Assembly: GCA_025936755.1 (NCBI GenBank)
Contig: JAICSS010000016.1
Location: 1-59,556, forward strand
DNA length: 59,556 bases
Origin: Solirubrobacterales bacterium
GTDB lineage: Bacteria > Actinomycetota > Thermoleophilia > Solirubrobacterales > 70-9
Reading direction: 5' to 3'
The translations under genes were made by a program, and so were the position numbers. Under the pieces are notes generated by a model. It searched no databases and was not told where the DNA came from. It worked only from the letters and a program-made list of their open reading frames with translations. Each line of letters begins with the position of its first letter. Positions within the stretch are counted from its first letter, which is position 1. Shown here one piece after another: positions 23,699 to 31,131 of the stretch.

Positions 23699-25119
23699 GA
23701 GGCGCCCAGGCTATCCGCGACGTTGGACTGGGGGAGCGCATCCGGTGGCCGCCCAGGCTTTGCGAGGCGGCCGCCGGATGCGCTCCCAAGCTCCCCGGCC
23801 AGGTAGGCGAGGGCAGGGGCTGCGAGCGATGCGAGCAGAGGGACAAGCACGAGGACGCGACGCGGGGAGGCGACCAGCAGGCCGCTGATCGCGGTGATCG
23901 CGAGGAAGATCGTGCCGATCAGCAGGGCCTCCCAGCGGCGCCGCCAGGCGAGGATCGCCAGGCCGAGCAGGCCGAGGGCGACGAGCGCCCAGTGCACGGC
24001 CTCCCAGCCCGGCTCGCGCATCACGTCGCGGGGACCGTGGGACCAGATGCGGCCGACCTTGGCGGCGAGGAAGCCGGCGTATTCGAGCGGCTCGTCGGAG
24101 ACGTCGTCCCAGAGCTGTTCCTTGCCCATCTTCGAGAGCGCCTGGTCGGTTTCCATCCCAGGGCGCTGCTGTGCCGCAAGCCGGGCGAGGATCTGCTCGA
24201 GGCGCAGCCGCTGCGCGTCCTGCGGCGAGAAGAGGTCGGGATGTTCGGCCGCGACCTCGGCGCCGACCTTTTCGGGGTCCCCGTCGGAGGGCAGGTAGGT
24301 GCCGGCGAAGAGGACCTGACCGCCGCCGGTGGAGATCGGGACGAAGCGGTCGAGCGCGACCGCGTTGCGGATCGTCCAGGGGGCGATGACGACCAGGGCG
24401 GCAGCGAGAAAAACAGCAGCAGGTAAGAGGGAGGAGCGCCAATCGCGAGGCAGCTCGCGAGCGGCGATCGCGATTGCGACCAGCACCGCGATCCCGAGGT
24501 ACTCCGGCCGCACCAGCGCAAGCGCTCCGAACAACCCGCCTGGCAGCAGCCACCGCACCCAACCTCCGTCCCAAGACCAAAGCGCCGCCAATACCCCACC
24601 CGACAACAGCGTCGCCGCCAGCGGCTCGCTCATCAGCATCCCCTGGTACTCCAGAAGCGCCGGATACACCGCCACCACTAGCGCCCCAACCAGCGCCGGC
24701 CACACGCTTGCTGAGTTGTAGGCGCTATAGCGCCCCTTTCTCAGCGAACGTGGTTCCGGGGCGGGCACCAAGCGCCTCCCAATCAAGTACGCGAACAGCA
24801 CGCTCAACGCCCCGATCGCCGCCAGCACCACTCGCGCCAGCCGTTCGTGCACGCCGCCCGTCACCTCGTACAGCCCCGCCACGAGGAGCGGAAGCCCCGG
24901 CGAGTAGTTGCTCGACGGCTGCGTCGCCGCCGGCCCAGCCGTGAACCCTTCGCCCTCGCTCAGGTTCGCCGCGATCGCCGCGTAGGCCCGGGCGTCGTAG
25001 ACCGGCGCCCGGCCGTCCCAGGCTTCGCCGACCCGCAGGCCGAGTCCCAGCAGCAGGACCGCGACCAGCGCCGCGAGCCCGATCCGGCCGCCGTTTCGCG
25101 CCGCCAGTCCACTTTCCAT
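23695..25119 (-). CDS. GT39/ArnT-like membrane glycosyltransferase (copy 2)
   Basis: A 474-residue paralogue of the adjacent downstream protein with the same order of features: an acidic loop after helix 1 (VYDARAYAAIAANLSEGEGF), RPEYLGIAV, the NAVALDRFVPISTGGGQVLF segment and the FAGTYLPSDGDPEKVGAEV loop. About a dozen hydrophobic segments. Shared VPISTGGG and TYLP-DG motifs at equivalent positions indicate tandem duplication followed by divergence. The start is ATG 25119; the minus-strand sequence TTGAAT lies 7 nt upstream as a possible -10. It is divergent from the sulfoquinovose synthase gene with 63 bp between starts. Confidence 0.85.
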   Translation of the reverse strand: MESGLAARNGGRIGLAALVAVLLLGLGLRVGEAWDGRAPVYDARAYAAIAANLSEGEGFTAGPAATQPSSNYSPGLPLLVAGLYEVTGGVHERLARVVLAAIGALSVLFAYLIGRRLVPAPEPRSLRKGRYSAYNSASVWPALVGALVVAVYPALLEYQGMLMSEPLAATLLSGGVLAALWSWDGGWVRWLLPGGLFGALALVRPEYLGIAVLVAIAIAARELPRDWRSSLLPAAVFLAAALVVIAPWTIRNAVALDRFVPISTGGGQVLFAGTYLPSDGDPEKVGAEVAAEHPDLFSPQDAQRLRLEQILARLAAQQRPGMETDQALSKMGKEQLWDDVSDEPLEYAGFLAAKVGRIWSHGPRDVMREPGWEAVHWALVALGLLGLAILAWRRRWEALLIGTIFLAITAISGLLVASPRRVLVLVPLLASLAAPALAYLAGELGSASGGRLAKPGRPPDALPQSNVADSLGAS

Positions 25120-25167
25120 CGGCTTGATTCAACTAGGACGGCCGGTCCCGCGCGCCGCGCGAGGCAC

Positions 25168-25173
25168 TAAGCT
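25168..25173 (+). promoter_or_regulatory. -10 box TAAGCT before sqdB-like gene
   Basis: TAAGCT ends 9 nt before the ATG at 25183, inside the 63-bp region shared with the divergent glycosyltransferase operon. Confidence 0.4.
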
Positions 25174-25182
25174 GCCGCCCTC

Positions 25183-26358
25183 ATGCGAATCCTCATCCTC
25201 GGGGGCGACGGCTACCTGGGCTGGCCCACTGCGCTCCGCTTCTCGGCCCGCGGCCACGAAGTATCCGTCGTCGACAACTTTTCCCGCCGCCGCTGGCACA
25301 CCGAACACGGCACCGCCTCGCTGACCCCGATCGCGGAGCTCGACGAGCGGATCGCCGCCTGGCGCGAGGTCTCCGGCGAGCAGATCCGCAGCTACGTCGG
25401 CGCCGTCGAGGACGGCGACTTCCTCGACGAGGTCGTCGCCGAGACCAGGCCCGAGGCGGTCGTCCACTACGGCCAGCAGGCCTCGGCGCCGTTCTCGATG
25501 CTCTCGCGCGAGCGCGCGGTCGAAACCCAGCAGGCGAACGTGATCGGCAACCTCAACCTGCTCTTCGCGATGCGCGACCACGTCCCCGACGCGCACCTGG
25601 TCAAGCTCGGGACGATGGGCGAGTACGGCCAGCCCGACATCGACATCGAGGAGGGCTACATCACGATCCAGCACAAGGGTCGCGAGGACACCCTGCCCTA
25701 TCCGAAGCTGCCGGGCTCGCTCTACCACTGCTCCAAGGTCCACGACTCGACCAACATCCACTTCGCCTGCCGCACCTGGGGCCTGCGCGCTACCGACCTC
25801 AACCAGGGCGTCGTCTACGGGATCGAGACCGAGGAGACGGCCCGCGACGAGCGCCTCGTCACCCGCTTCGACTACGACGAGCTCTTCGGCACCGTGCTCA
25901 ACCGCTTCTGCGTCCAGGCCGTGATCGGCCACCCGCTTACCGTCTACGGCGCCGGCCACCAGACCCGCGGCTTCCTCAACATCCGCGACACCCTCGCCTG
26001 CGTCGAACTGGCGGCGCTGAACCCGGCCGAGCGCGGCGAGTTCCGCGTCTTCAACCAGTTCACCGAGCAGTTCTCCGTCCTCGAGCTGGCCGGGCTGGTC
26101 AAGGAGGCCGGCGAGCACCTCGGCTACGGCGTCGAGGTCCGGCACTACGAGAACCCGCGGGTCGAGAAGGAAGAGCACTACTACAACGCGATCCACACCA
26201 AGCTGCTCGACCTCGGCCTGCAGCCGACCCTCCTCGGCGAGGAGCTGGTCGAGTCGATCATCCACGCGATCGAGCGCTGCAAAGGCCGCGTGATCGAGAC
26301 CGCGATCGCCCCGCAGACCCGCTGGAACCCCGCCAAATCGCCTGCAGGCCAGGCCTAG
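25183..26358 (+). CDS. sqdB: UDP-sulfoquinovose synthase (SQD1/SqdB type)
   Basis: A 391-residue extended short-chain dehydrogenase. The NAD motif is ILILGGDGYLGWPTAL (about 3-18). The SQD1-specific stretches are very clear: KLGTMGEYGQPDIDIEEGY (about 139-157), GREDTLPYPKLPGSLYHCSK with the YxxxK pair, and LRATDLNQGVVYG (about 202-214). The enzyme combines UDP-glucose with sulfite to make UDP-sulfoquinovose, the head-group donor for the sulfolipid SQDG or for sulfoquinovose-containing glycans. No recognisable SQDG synthase (SqdX/SQD2) is next to it; instead it is divergent from lipid-carrier glycosyltransferases. Identity is strong; the end product is inference. Confidence 0.9.
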   Translation: MRILILGGDGYLGWPTALRFSARGHEVSVVDNFSRRRWHTEHGTASLTPIAELDERIAAWREVSGEQIRSYVGAVEDGDFLDEVVAETRPEAVVHYGQQASAPFSMLSRERAVETQQANVIGNLNLLFAMRDHVPDAHLVKLGTMGEYGQPDIDIEEGYITIQHKGREDTLPYPKLPGSLYHCSKVHDSTNIHFACRTWGLRATDLNQGVVYGIETEETARDERLVTRFDYDELFGTVLNRFCVQAVIGHPLTVYGAGHQTRGFLNIRDTLACVELAALNPAERGEFRVFNQFTEQFSVLELAGLVKEAGEHLGYGVEVRHYENPRVEKEEHYYNAIHTKLLDLGLQPTLLGEELVESIIHAIERCKGRVIETAIAPQTRWNPAKSPAGQA

Positions 26359-26384
26359 GCCCGCTGCTACCATCGCCAGTTCCT

Positions 26385-28088
26385 ATGCGGGCTGCTGACA
26401 CGTTGATGGAATCCCTCAAGGCCGAGGGCGTCAAGGACGTCTTCGGGATCCCCGGCGGGGCCAACCTGCCGACCTACGACGCGCTCTACGACGCGGATTT
26501 CCGCCACGTCCAGGTCCGCCACGAGCAGGGCGGCGGCCACGCCGCCGAGGGGTACGCGAAAGCCTCCGGCCGGGTCGGCGTCGCCTTCGCCACCTCCGGT
26601 CCCGGCGCCACCAACCTCGTCACCGCGATCGCCGACGCGATGATGGACTCGACCCCGACCGTCTTCATCACCGGCCAGGTGCGGACCGAGCTGATCGGCA
26701 CCGACGGCTTCCAGGAGGCCGACATCCTCGGCGCGACGATGCCCTTCGTCAAGCACTCCTTCGCCGTCACCGACCCGCGCCAGATCCCCGAGTACGTCCA
26801 CGAGGCCTTCCACGTCGCCTCGACCGGGCGCCCCGGGCCGGTCCTGCTGGACATTCCGCAGGACCTCTCTCGCGCCGACATCGACTACCTGCCGCGGACC
26901 GAGCCGGTCGAGCTGCCCGGGTACAAGCCCTCGACCGAGGGCAACATCAAGCAGATCCGGATCGCCGCCAAAGCGCTGGCGAGCGCCCGGCGGCCGATCT
27001 TCTACACCGGCGGCGGCGTCGTCAACGCCAACGCCTCCGAGGAGCTGCGCGAGCTCGCCGGCTCCGACCGCTTCCCGGTCACCTCGACCCTGATGGGCCT
27101 CGGCGCCTTCCCGGCCTCCAGCGACCGCTTCCTCGGCATGCTCGGCATGCACGGCACCGTCGCCGCCAACTGGGCGATGGACAGGGCCGACCTGATCGTC
27201 GCCATCGGCGCCCGCTTCGACGACCGCATCACGGGCAAGCTCGACGAGTTCGCCCCCCACGCCAAGGTCATCCACATCGACATCGACCCGGCCGAGATCT
27301 CGAAGAACGTCGGCGCCCACATCCCGATCGTCGGCGACGTCAAGCAGGTGCTGCCGAAGCTGACCCGCGAGTACCGGGCGCTGCAGACCGACTCCGGCCG
27401 CCTCGAGGAGTGGTGGAGCACCCTCGAGGGCTGGAAGGACGCGCACCCGCTCTACTACGAGGCCGGCAAGGACGGCGAGATCAAGCCGCAGTTCATGATC
27501 GAGGCGCTGCACCGGGCCAGCCAGGGCGACGCGATCGTCACCTCCGACGTCGGCCAGCACCAGATGTGGACTGCGCAGTACTACGGCTTCGACAAGCCCC
27601 GCCGCTGGATCAACTCCGGCGGCCTCGGGACGATGGGCTTCGGCCTGCCGAGCGCGATCGGCGCCAAGGTCGCCTGTCCGAGCGAGGAGGTCGTCTGCGT
27701 CGCCGGCGACGGCAGCCTGATCATGAACGTGCAGGAGCTCGCCACCTGCGTCACCGAGCAGGTCCCGGTCAAGGTCTTCCTGATGAACAACGGCTACATG
27801 GGCATGGTCCGCCAGTGGCAGGAGCTGTTCTGGGACCGCCGCTACAGCTCCGTCGACATGGGCTCCAGCCCCGACTGGGTGAAGCTGGCCGAGGCGTTCG
27901 GCGCCAAAGGCATGCGCTGCGAGAGCTCGGCCGACCTCGAGGAGCAGATGGTGGCGGCGCTGGAGCACGACGGCCCGGTCTTGATGGACGTCCGCGTCGC
28001 CCGCGAAGAGAACTGCTATCCGATGATTCCGCCCGGCAACGCCGCCCGCGACATGGTCGAGGCGCCGCGTGGGGCGGTAAGCGGATGA
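26385..28088 (+). CDS. ilvB: Acetolactate synthase large subunit
   Basis: A 567-residue thiamine-diphosphate enzyme making acetolactate or acetohydroxybutyrate from pyruvate for valine, leucine and isoleucine. The thiamine-activating Glu lies in VRHEQGGGHAAEGYAKASG (about 45-63). SGPGATNLVT (about 73-82), the FAD-contact region IGARFDDRITGKL and the Mg-binding GDGSLIMNVQEL near residue 444 are all typical. The C-terminus is complete. The ATG is 11 nt after a TACCAT box, giving at most a very short leader. ilvN starts 13 bp after the stop, so the two subunits are co-expressed. Confidence 0.96.
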   Translation: MRAADTLMESLKAEGVKDVFGIPGGANLPTYDALYDADFRHVQVRHEQGGGHAAEGYAKASGRVGVAFATSGPGATNLVTAIADAMMDSTPTVFITGQVRTELIGTDGFQEADILGATMPFVKHSFAVTDPRQIPEYVHEAFHVASTGRPGPVLLDIPQDLSRADIDYLPRTEPVELPGYKPSTEGNIKQIRIAAKALASARRPIFYTGGGVVNANASEELRELAGSDRFPVTSTLMGLGAFPASSDRFLGMLGMHGTVAANWAMDRADLIVAIGARFDDRITGKLDEFAPHAKVIHIDIDPAEISKNVGAHIPIVGDVKQVLPKLTREYRALQTDSGRLEEWWSTLEGWKDAHPLYYEAGKDGEIKPQFMIEALHRASQGDAIVTSDVGQHQMWTAQYYGFDKPRRWINSGGLGTMGFGLPSAIGAKVACPSEEVVCVAGDGSLIMNVQELATCVTEQVPVKVFLMNNGYMGMVRQWQELFWDRRYSSVDMGSSPDWVKLAEAFGAKGMRCESSADLEEQMVAALEHDGPVLMDVRVAREENCYPMIPPGNAARDMVEAPRGAVSG

Positions 28089-28101
28089 GGGCGGTGAGCT
28101 G

Positions 28102-28647
28102 ATGGAGGCGGGCACTCCGCAGGTGGTCAAGCTCGAGGACCTGCACGTCGCCGGTCAGCTCAGCGGCCGCAAGCACATCCTCTCGATCCTGGTCGAGAAC
28201 AAGCCGGGGGTGTTGGCGCGGGTCGCCGGGCTCTTCTCCCGCCGCGGCTTCAACATCGACACCCTCGCCGTCGGCCCGACCGACGACCCCAGCGTCTCCC
28301 GCATCACCCTGACGCTGGACGGCGCCGTCCACCCGATCGACCAGGTGACCAAGCAGCTGCACAAGCTCGTCAACGTGCTGAAGATTCGCGACATGGAGCC
28401 GGAGGAGACGGTCGCCCGCGAGATGGCCCTCTTCAAGGTCTCCTCGGCGGTCGAGAACCGGGCCGAGATCATCCAGTTCGCCGAGATCTTCCGGGCGAAG
28501 ATCGTCGACGTGGCGCGGCGGACGATGACGATCGAGGTGACCGGCTCCGCCGACAAGATCGAGGCCTTCGAGCGGATGGTCCGCCCGCACGGCCTCGTCG
28601 AAATGGTCCGCACGGGCGAGATAGCGATCGGCAGAGGCCACGACTGA
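28102..28647 (+). CDS. ilvN: Acetolactate synthase regulatory small subunit
   Basis: A 181-residue regulatory subunit giving valine feedback control of IlvB. The ACT domain starts at KHILSILVENKPGVLARVAG (about 24-43) followed by FSRRGFNIDTLAVGPT. The C-terminal domain (EIIQFAEIFRAKIVDVARRT, about 113-132) is the family's second domain. Length is typical of bacterial IlvN/IlvH long forms. The ATG follows the ilvB stop by 13 bp. Its TGA is the outer base of a long imperfect inverted repeat (28647-28751) that separates it from menF. Confidence 0.95.
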   Translation: MEAGTPQVVKLEDLHVAGQLSGRKHILSILVENKPGVLARVAGLFSRRGFNIDTLAVGPTDDPSVSRITLTLDGAVHPIDQVTKQLHKLVNVLKIRDMEPEETVAREMALFKVSSAVENRAEIIQFAEIFRAKIVDVARRTMTIEVTGSADKIEAFERMVRPHGLVEMVRTGEIAIGRGHD

Positions 28648-28751
28648 AATGACGGCCCAGGACGCCCTCAGACGGCGTTCTCGGTCGCTTGTGTGCAGAG
28701 CACACGGCGCTCCCTGTGTCCTTGTCTGAGAACGTCCTGACCTCGTCATTT
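28647..28751. repeat. Nested inverted-repeat element between ilvN and menF
   Basis: Three blocks pair in order: 28647-28654 with 28744-28751 (8 bp), 28658-28664 with 28733-28739 (7 bp) and 28667-28673 with 28724-28730 (7 bp), with small internal mismatches. Inside the loop is a perfect hairpin GTGTGC-aga-GCACAC (28691-28705). The possible menF starts (TTG 28689, GTG 28716) lie inside this structure, so it could affect menF translation, end ilv transcription, or be a small mobile repeat. Confidence 0.65.
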
Positions 28752-30116
28752 GGCGCCGCCTTGCAAAGGGCCGCCGAACGGGGACGGCGCACCCTCGTAA
28801 GCGTCACCCGCGAGGTCGAGGTCGGCGATCCCTGCGCGGCGGTCTTCGCCTCGCGCCTGGCCAGCGACCGCTGGTTCTGCTGGGAGCAGCCGGATCGCGA
28901 GTTCGCGCTCGCCGGGCTCGGGGTCGCGCACGAGGCGGGCTCGCGGGGGGAGGGGCGCTTCGACGACGTCGCCGGCGAGTGCCTGCGGGTCGGCTCCGGC
29001 GCCGTGCTCGACGAGCCGCGGGGGCTGCCGGCGGGGGCCGGCCCGGTCTGGCTCGGCGGCTTCGCCTTCGACCCCGACGGCGGGCGTTCGCCGACCTGGT
29101 CCTCGCTGGCGCCGGCCTCGCTGGTCCTGCCCGAGGTCTCGCTCTGCCGCAGCCGCAGCCGCAGCTTCCTCACCGTCAACGCGGCCGTGCAGCCGGGCGA
29201 GGACGTCGAGCGGCTGGGGGAGAGGCTGCGATCCCGTCTCGCCTCGCTCCGCGGCGAGACCCCGCTGCCGCTGCTCGATCCGCACCCGACCGCCCAGGCC
29301 GGCATCCGCAGCGCCCGGCCCCCGCGCGAGTTCGAAGCCGCCGTTTCGGGCGCGACATCCCGGATCGCCGAAGGGGAGATGTCCAAGGTCGTCCTCGCCC
29401 GCGAGGTGATCGTCAGCGCCGGCGCCGCCCACGACCCGGCCGCGGTCTTCGGCGCCATGCGCGAGCAGTTCCCGGCCTGCTTCTGCTTCTGCTGCGGCAC
29501 GCCCGAGGCCGCCTTCCTCGGCGCCAGCCCCGAGCTGCTGGTCCGCCGCTCGGGCGCCAGCGTCTCCACCGTCGCCCTCGCCGGCTCGACCCGCCGCAGC
29601 TCCGACCCCGCCGTCGACGACCACCTCGGCGAGCAGCTGCTGCGCAGCGACAAGGACCGCCGCGAGCAGCGGATCGTCGCCGAGCGGATCGTCCGCGCCC
29701 TGCGCCCGCACGCGGTCTGGGTCGAGGCCGGGGCCGAGCCGGAGATCGTCAAGGTGGCGAACATCCAGCACCTGGCGACGCCGGTGATCGCCCAGCTGGC
29801 CGAGCCCCACTCGGCGATCGAACTGGCCGGGCTCCTGCATCCGACCCCCGCCGTCGGCGGCGAGCCCTGGGCCGCGGCGGCAGCGGCGATCGCCGAGCTG
29901 GAGGGCATGGACCGCGGCTGGTACGCCGCCCCCGTCGGCTGGATGGACGCGACCGAGGACGGCGAATTCTGCGTCGCCCTCCGCAGCGCCCTCCTCCGCG
30001 ACCGCGAGGCCCACCTCTTCGCCGGCGTCGGCGTCGTCGCCGGCTCCGATCCGGCAGCCGAGCTGGCCGAGACCGAGGTCAAGCTGGGGGCCCTGCTGCC
30101 GCTGCTGGCCGAGTAG
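28689..30116 (+). CDS. menF: Isochorismate synthase
   Basis: A chorismate-binding enzyme of up to 475 residues that converts chorismate to isochorismate, the first step of classical menaquinone synthesis. The C-terminal chorismate-binding core has MSKVVLAREVIVSAG (about 232-246), LAGSTRRSSDP (about 297-307), VKVANIQHLATPV (about 354-366), LLHPTPAVGGEP and the final FAGVGVVAGSDP with the metal-binding AETEVKLG. The N-terminal half is divergent, as is usual. The start is uncertain: TTG 28689, GTG 28716 or TTG 28761 are in frame, and conserved sequence begins near VSVTREVE. Salicylate synthase is less likely because menD, C, B, E and A are nearby. Confidence 0.9.
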   Translation: MCAEHTALPVSLSENVLTSSFGAALQRAAERGRRTLVSVTREVEVGDPCAAVFASRLASDRWFCWEQPDREFALAGLGVAHEAGSRGEGRFDDVAGECLRVGSGAVLDEPRGLPAGAGPVWLGGFAFDPDGGRSPTWSSLAPASLVLPEVSLCRSRSRSFLTVNAAVQPGEDVERLGERLRSRLASLRGETPLPLLDPHPTAQAGIRSARPPREFEAAVSGATSRIAEGEMSKVVLAREVIVSAGAAHDPAAVFGAMREQFPACFCFCCGTPEAAFLGASPELLVRRSGASVSTVALAGSTRRSSDPAVDDHLGEQLLRSDKDRREQRIVAERIVRALRPHAVWVEAGAEPEIVKVANIQHLATPVIAQLAEPHSAIELAGLLHPTPAVGGEPWAAAAAAIAELEGMDRGWYAAPVGWMDATEDGEFCVALRSALLRDREAHLFAGVGVVAGSDPAAELAETEVKLGALLPLLAE

Positions 30117-30119
30117 GTT
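30114..30119 (+). promoter_or_regulatory. -10 box TAGGTT overlapping the menF stop
   Basis: The TAG stop of menF forms the first half of TAGGTT, which ends 7 nt before the GTG start at 30127. One sequence serves as stop codon and promoter element. Confidence 0.5.
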
Positions 30120-30126
30120 CTCGTTC

Positions 30127-31131
30127 GTGCTTCGTCGAGCAATCCTCTTCGCGTCTGTGCTGCTTGCCGTAGTCGCCGCGTTTGCAGGAGCGGCTTCCGC
30201 CGAGGGACCGCGCCTCGCGATCATGGCGCAGGAATATGGGAGAGAAGTCTTCACGGTCGGGCCGCTGGGGGAAGACCGGCGCCAAATCGTCGACCAAGAG
30301 GATGCCGGGCCGGGCGCCGGCCCTTCGTGGTCCGCGGCCGGCGATCGCCTGGCATTCGCAGCCGACGTGTACCCGGATGACGATCCGGTGCTCGGAGTCG
30401 TCGATGCCGACGGCGGCAACCTGCGGATCTATCCGCATATTCCTGTCGAACTCGGTGGTCCGGTCATGGCGCCAGACGGCCGCTCGGCCGCCTTCGCCCG
30501 GGTCCAGGTTCGTCGGGCCGGTCGCGACACGAACACCTACATGGTCAGAACCTCGATCTGGTCGTTTGACTTTCAGAAAGGCTCGACACGGCCGCTGACG
30601 CGGTGGCAAGGCGAATTCCTGGCCCCCAGCTCCTACTCGCCAGACGGTTCGACGCTTGCTGCCACCGGATTTGATCTCCGCCGGTTTCGCGCCGTGGCGA
30701 TCGACGTCGGCAGCGGGCGCACCTCGCTGCTCGCGCGCAATGCGGCGGAACCCGCTTATTCCCCCGACGGCTCCAGCATCGCCTTCATACGCCGGAAGCC
30801 CTGGCTGCCGAAAAGGGGCAAAGAGATTCGGCCTTCGGTAGCCGAACTGCGGGTGGGCCGCGTCGGTGTTCCGGGACGGTCTGTGTCGCTTCTGCGCATG
30901 CGGGGCCTTTTCGCGTCGCCGAGCTGGGATCCGGCAGGTCAGCGTCTCGTCTTCGTGCATTTCGGGATCGACAAGCACGGTGGGGAGAGTTTCCGGAAGG
31001 GCAACAGCCTGATCGCGATCAATGCCGATGGCACCTGCCTGAGGAAGGTCTTCTCGGACCCCCATCTGACTCTCTACGGTGTTGCCTGGCAACCGGGATC
31101 CGACCGCGAAGCCGGACCGATCATTTGCTAG
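30127..31131 (+). CDS. Secreted TolB/WD40-like beta-propeller protein
   Basis: 334 residues starting at GTG. Residues 1-25 are a signal peptide (basic LRRAILF, hydrophobic ASVLLAVVAAFAG, then ASA-E cleavage site). The mature part repeats the TolB-type blade motif: GAGPSWSAAGDRLAFAAD, GGPVMAPDGRSAAFARV, SSYSPDGSTLAATGF, PAYSPDGSSIAFIRR and SPSWDPAGQRLVFVHF, at least five blades. It probably binds protein or polysaccharide outside the membrane; no catalytic residues are evident. Third-position GC is visibly lower than in neighbouring genes, suggesting a different history. It ends in a CTAG shared with the stop of convergent menD. Confidence 0.8.
   Translation: MLRRAILFASVLLAVVAAFAGAASAEGPRLAIMAQEYGREVFTVGPLGEDRRQIVDQEDAGPGAGPSWSAAGDRLAFAADVYPDDDPVLGVVDADGGNLRIYPHIPVELGGPVMAPDGRSAAFARVQVRRAGRDTNTYMVRTSIWSFDFQKGSTRPLTRWQGEFLAPSSYSPDGSTLAATGFDLRRFRAVAIDVGSGRTSLLARNAAEPAYSPDGSSIAFIRRKPWLPKRGKEIRPSVAELRVGRVGVPGRSVSLLRMRGLFASPSWDPAGQRLVFVHFGIDKHGGESFRKGNSLIAINADGTCLRKVFSDPHLTLYGVAWQPGSDREAGPIIC

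Noticed and set aside
28649-28729. 26-codon open frame starting two bases after the ilvN stop
   Set aside because: It lies entirely within the nested inverted repeat, has no ribosome site of its own, and encodes a basic peptide with no run of regulatory codons, so it does not look like a leader peptide.
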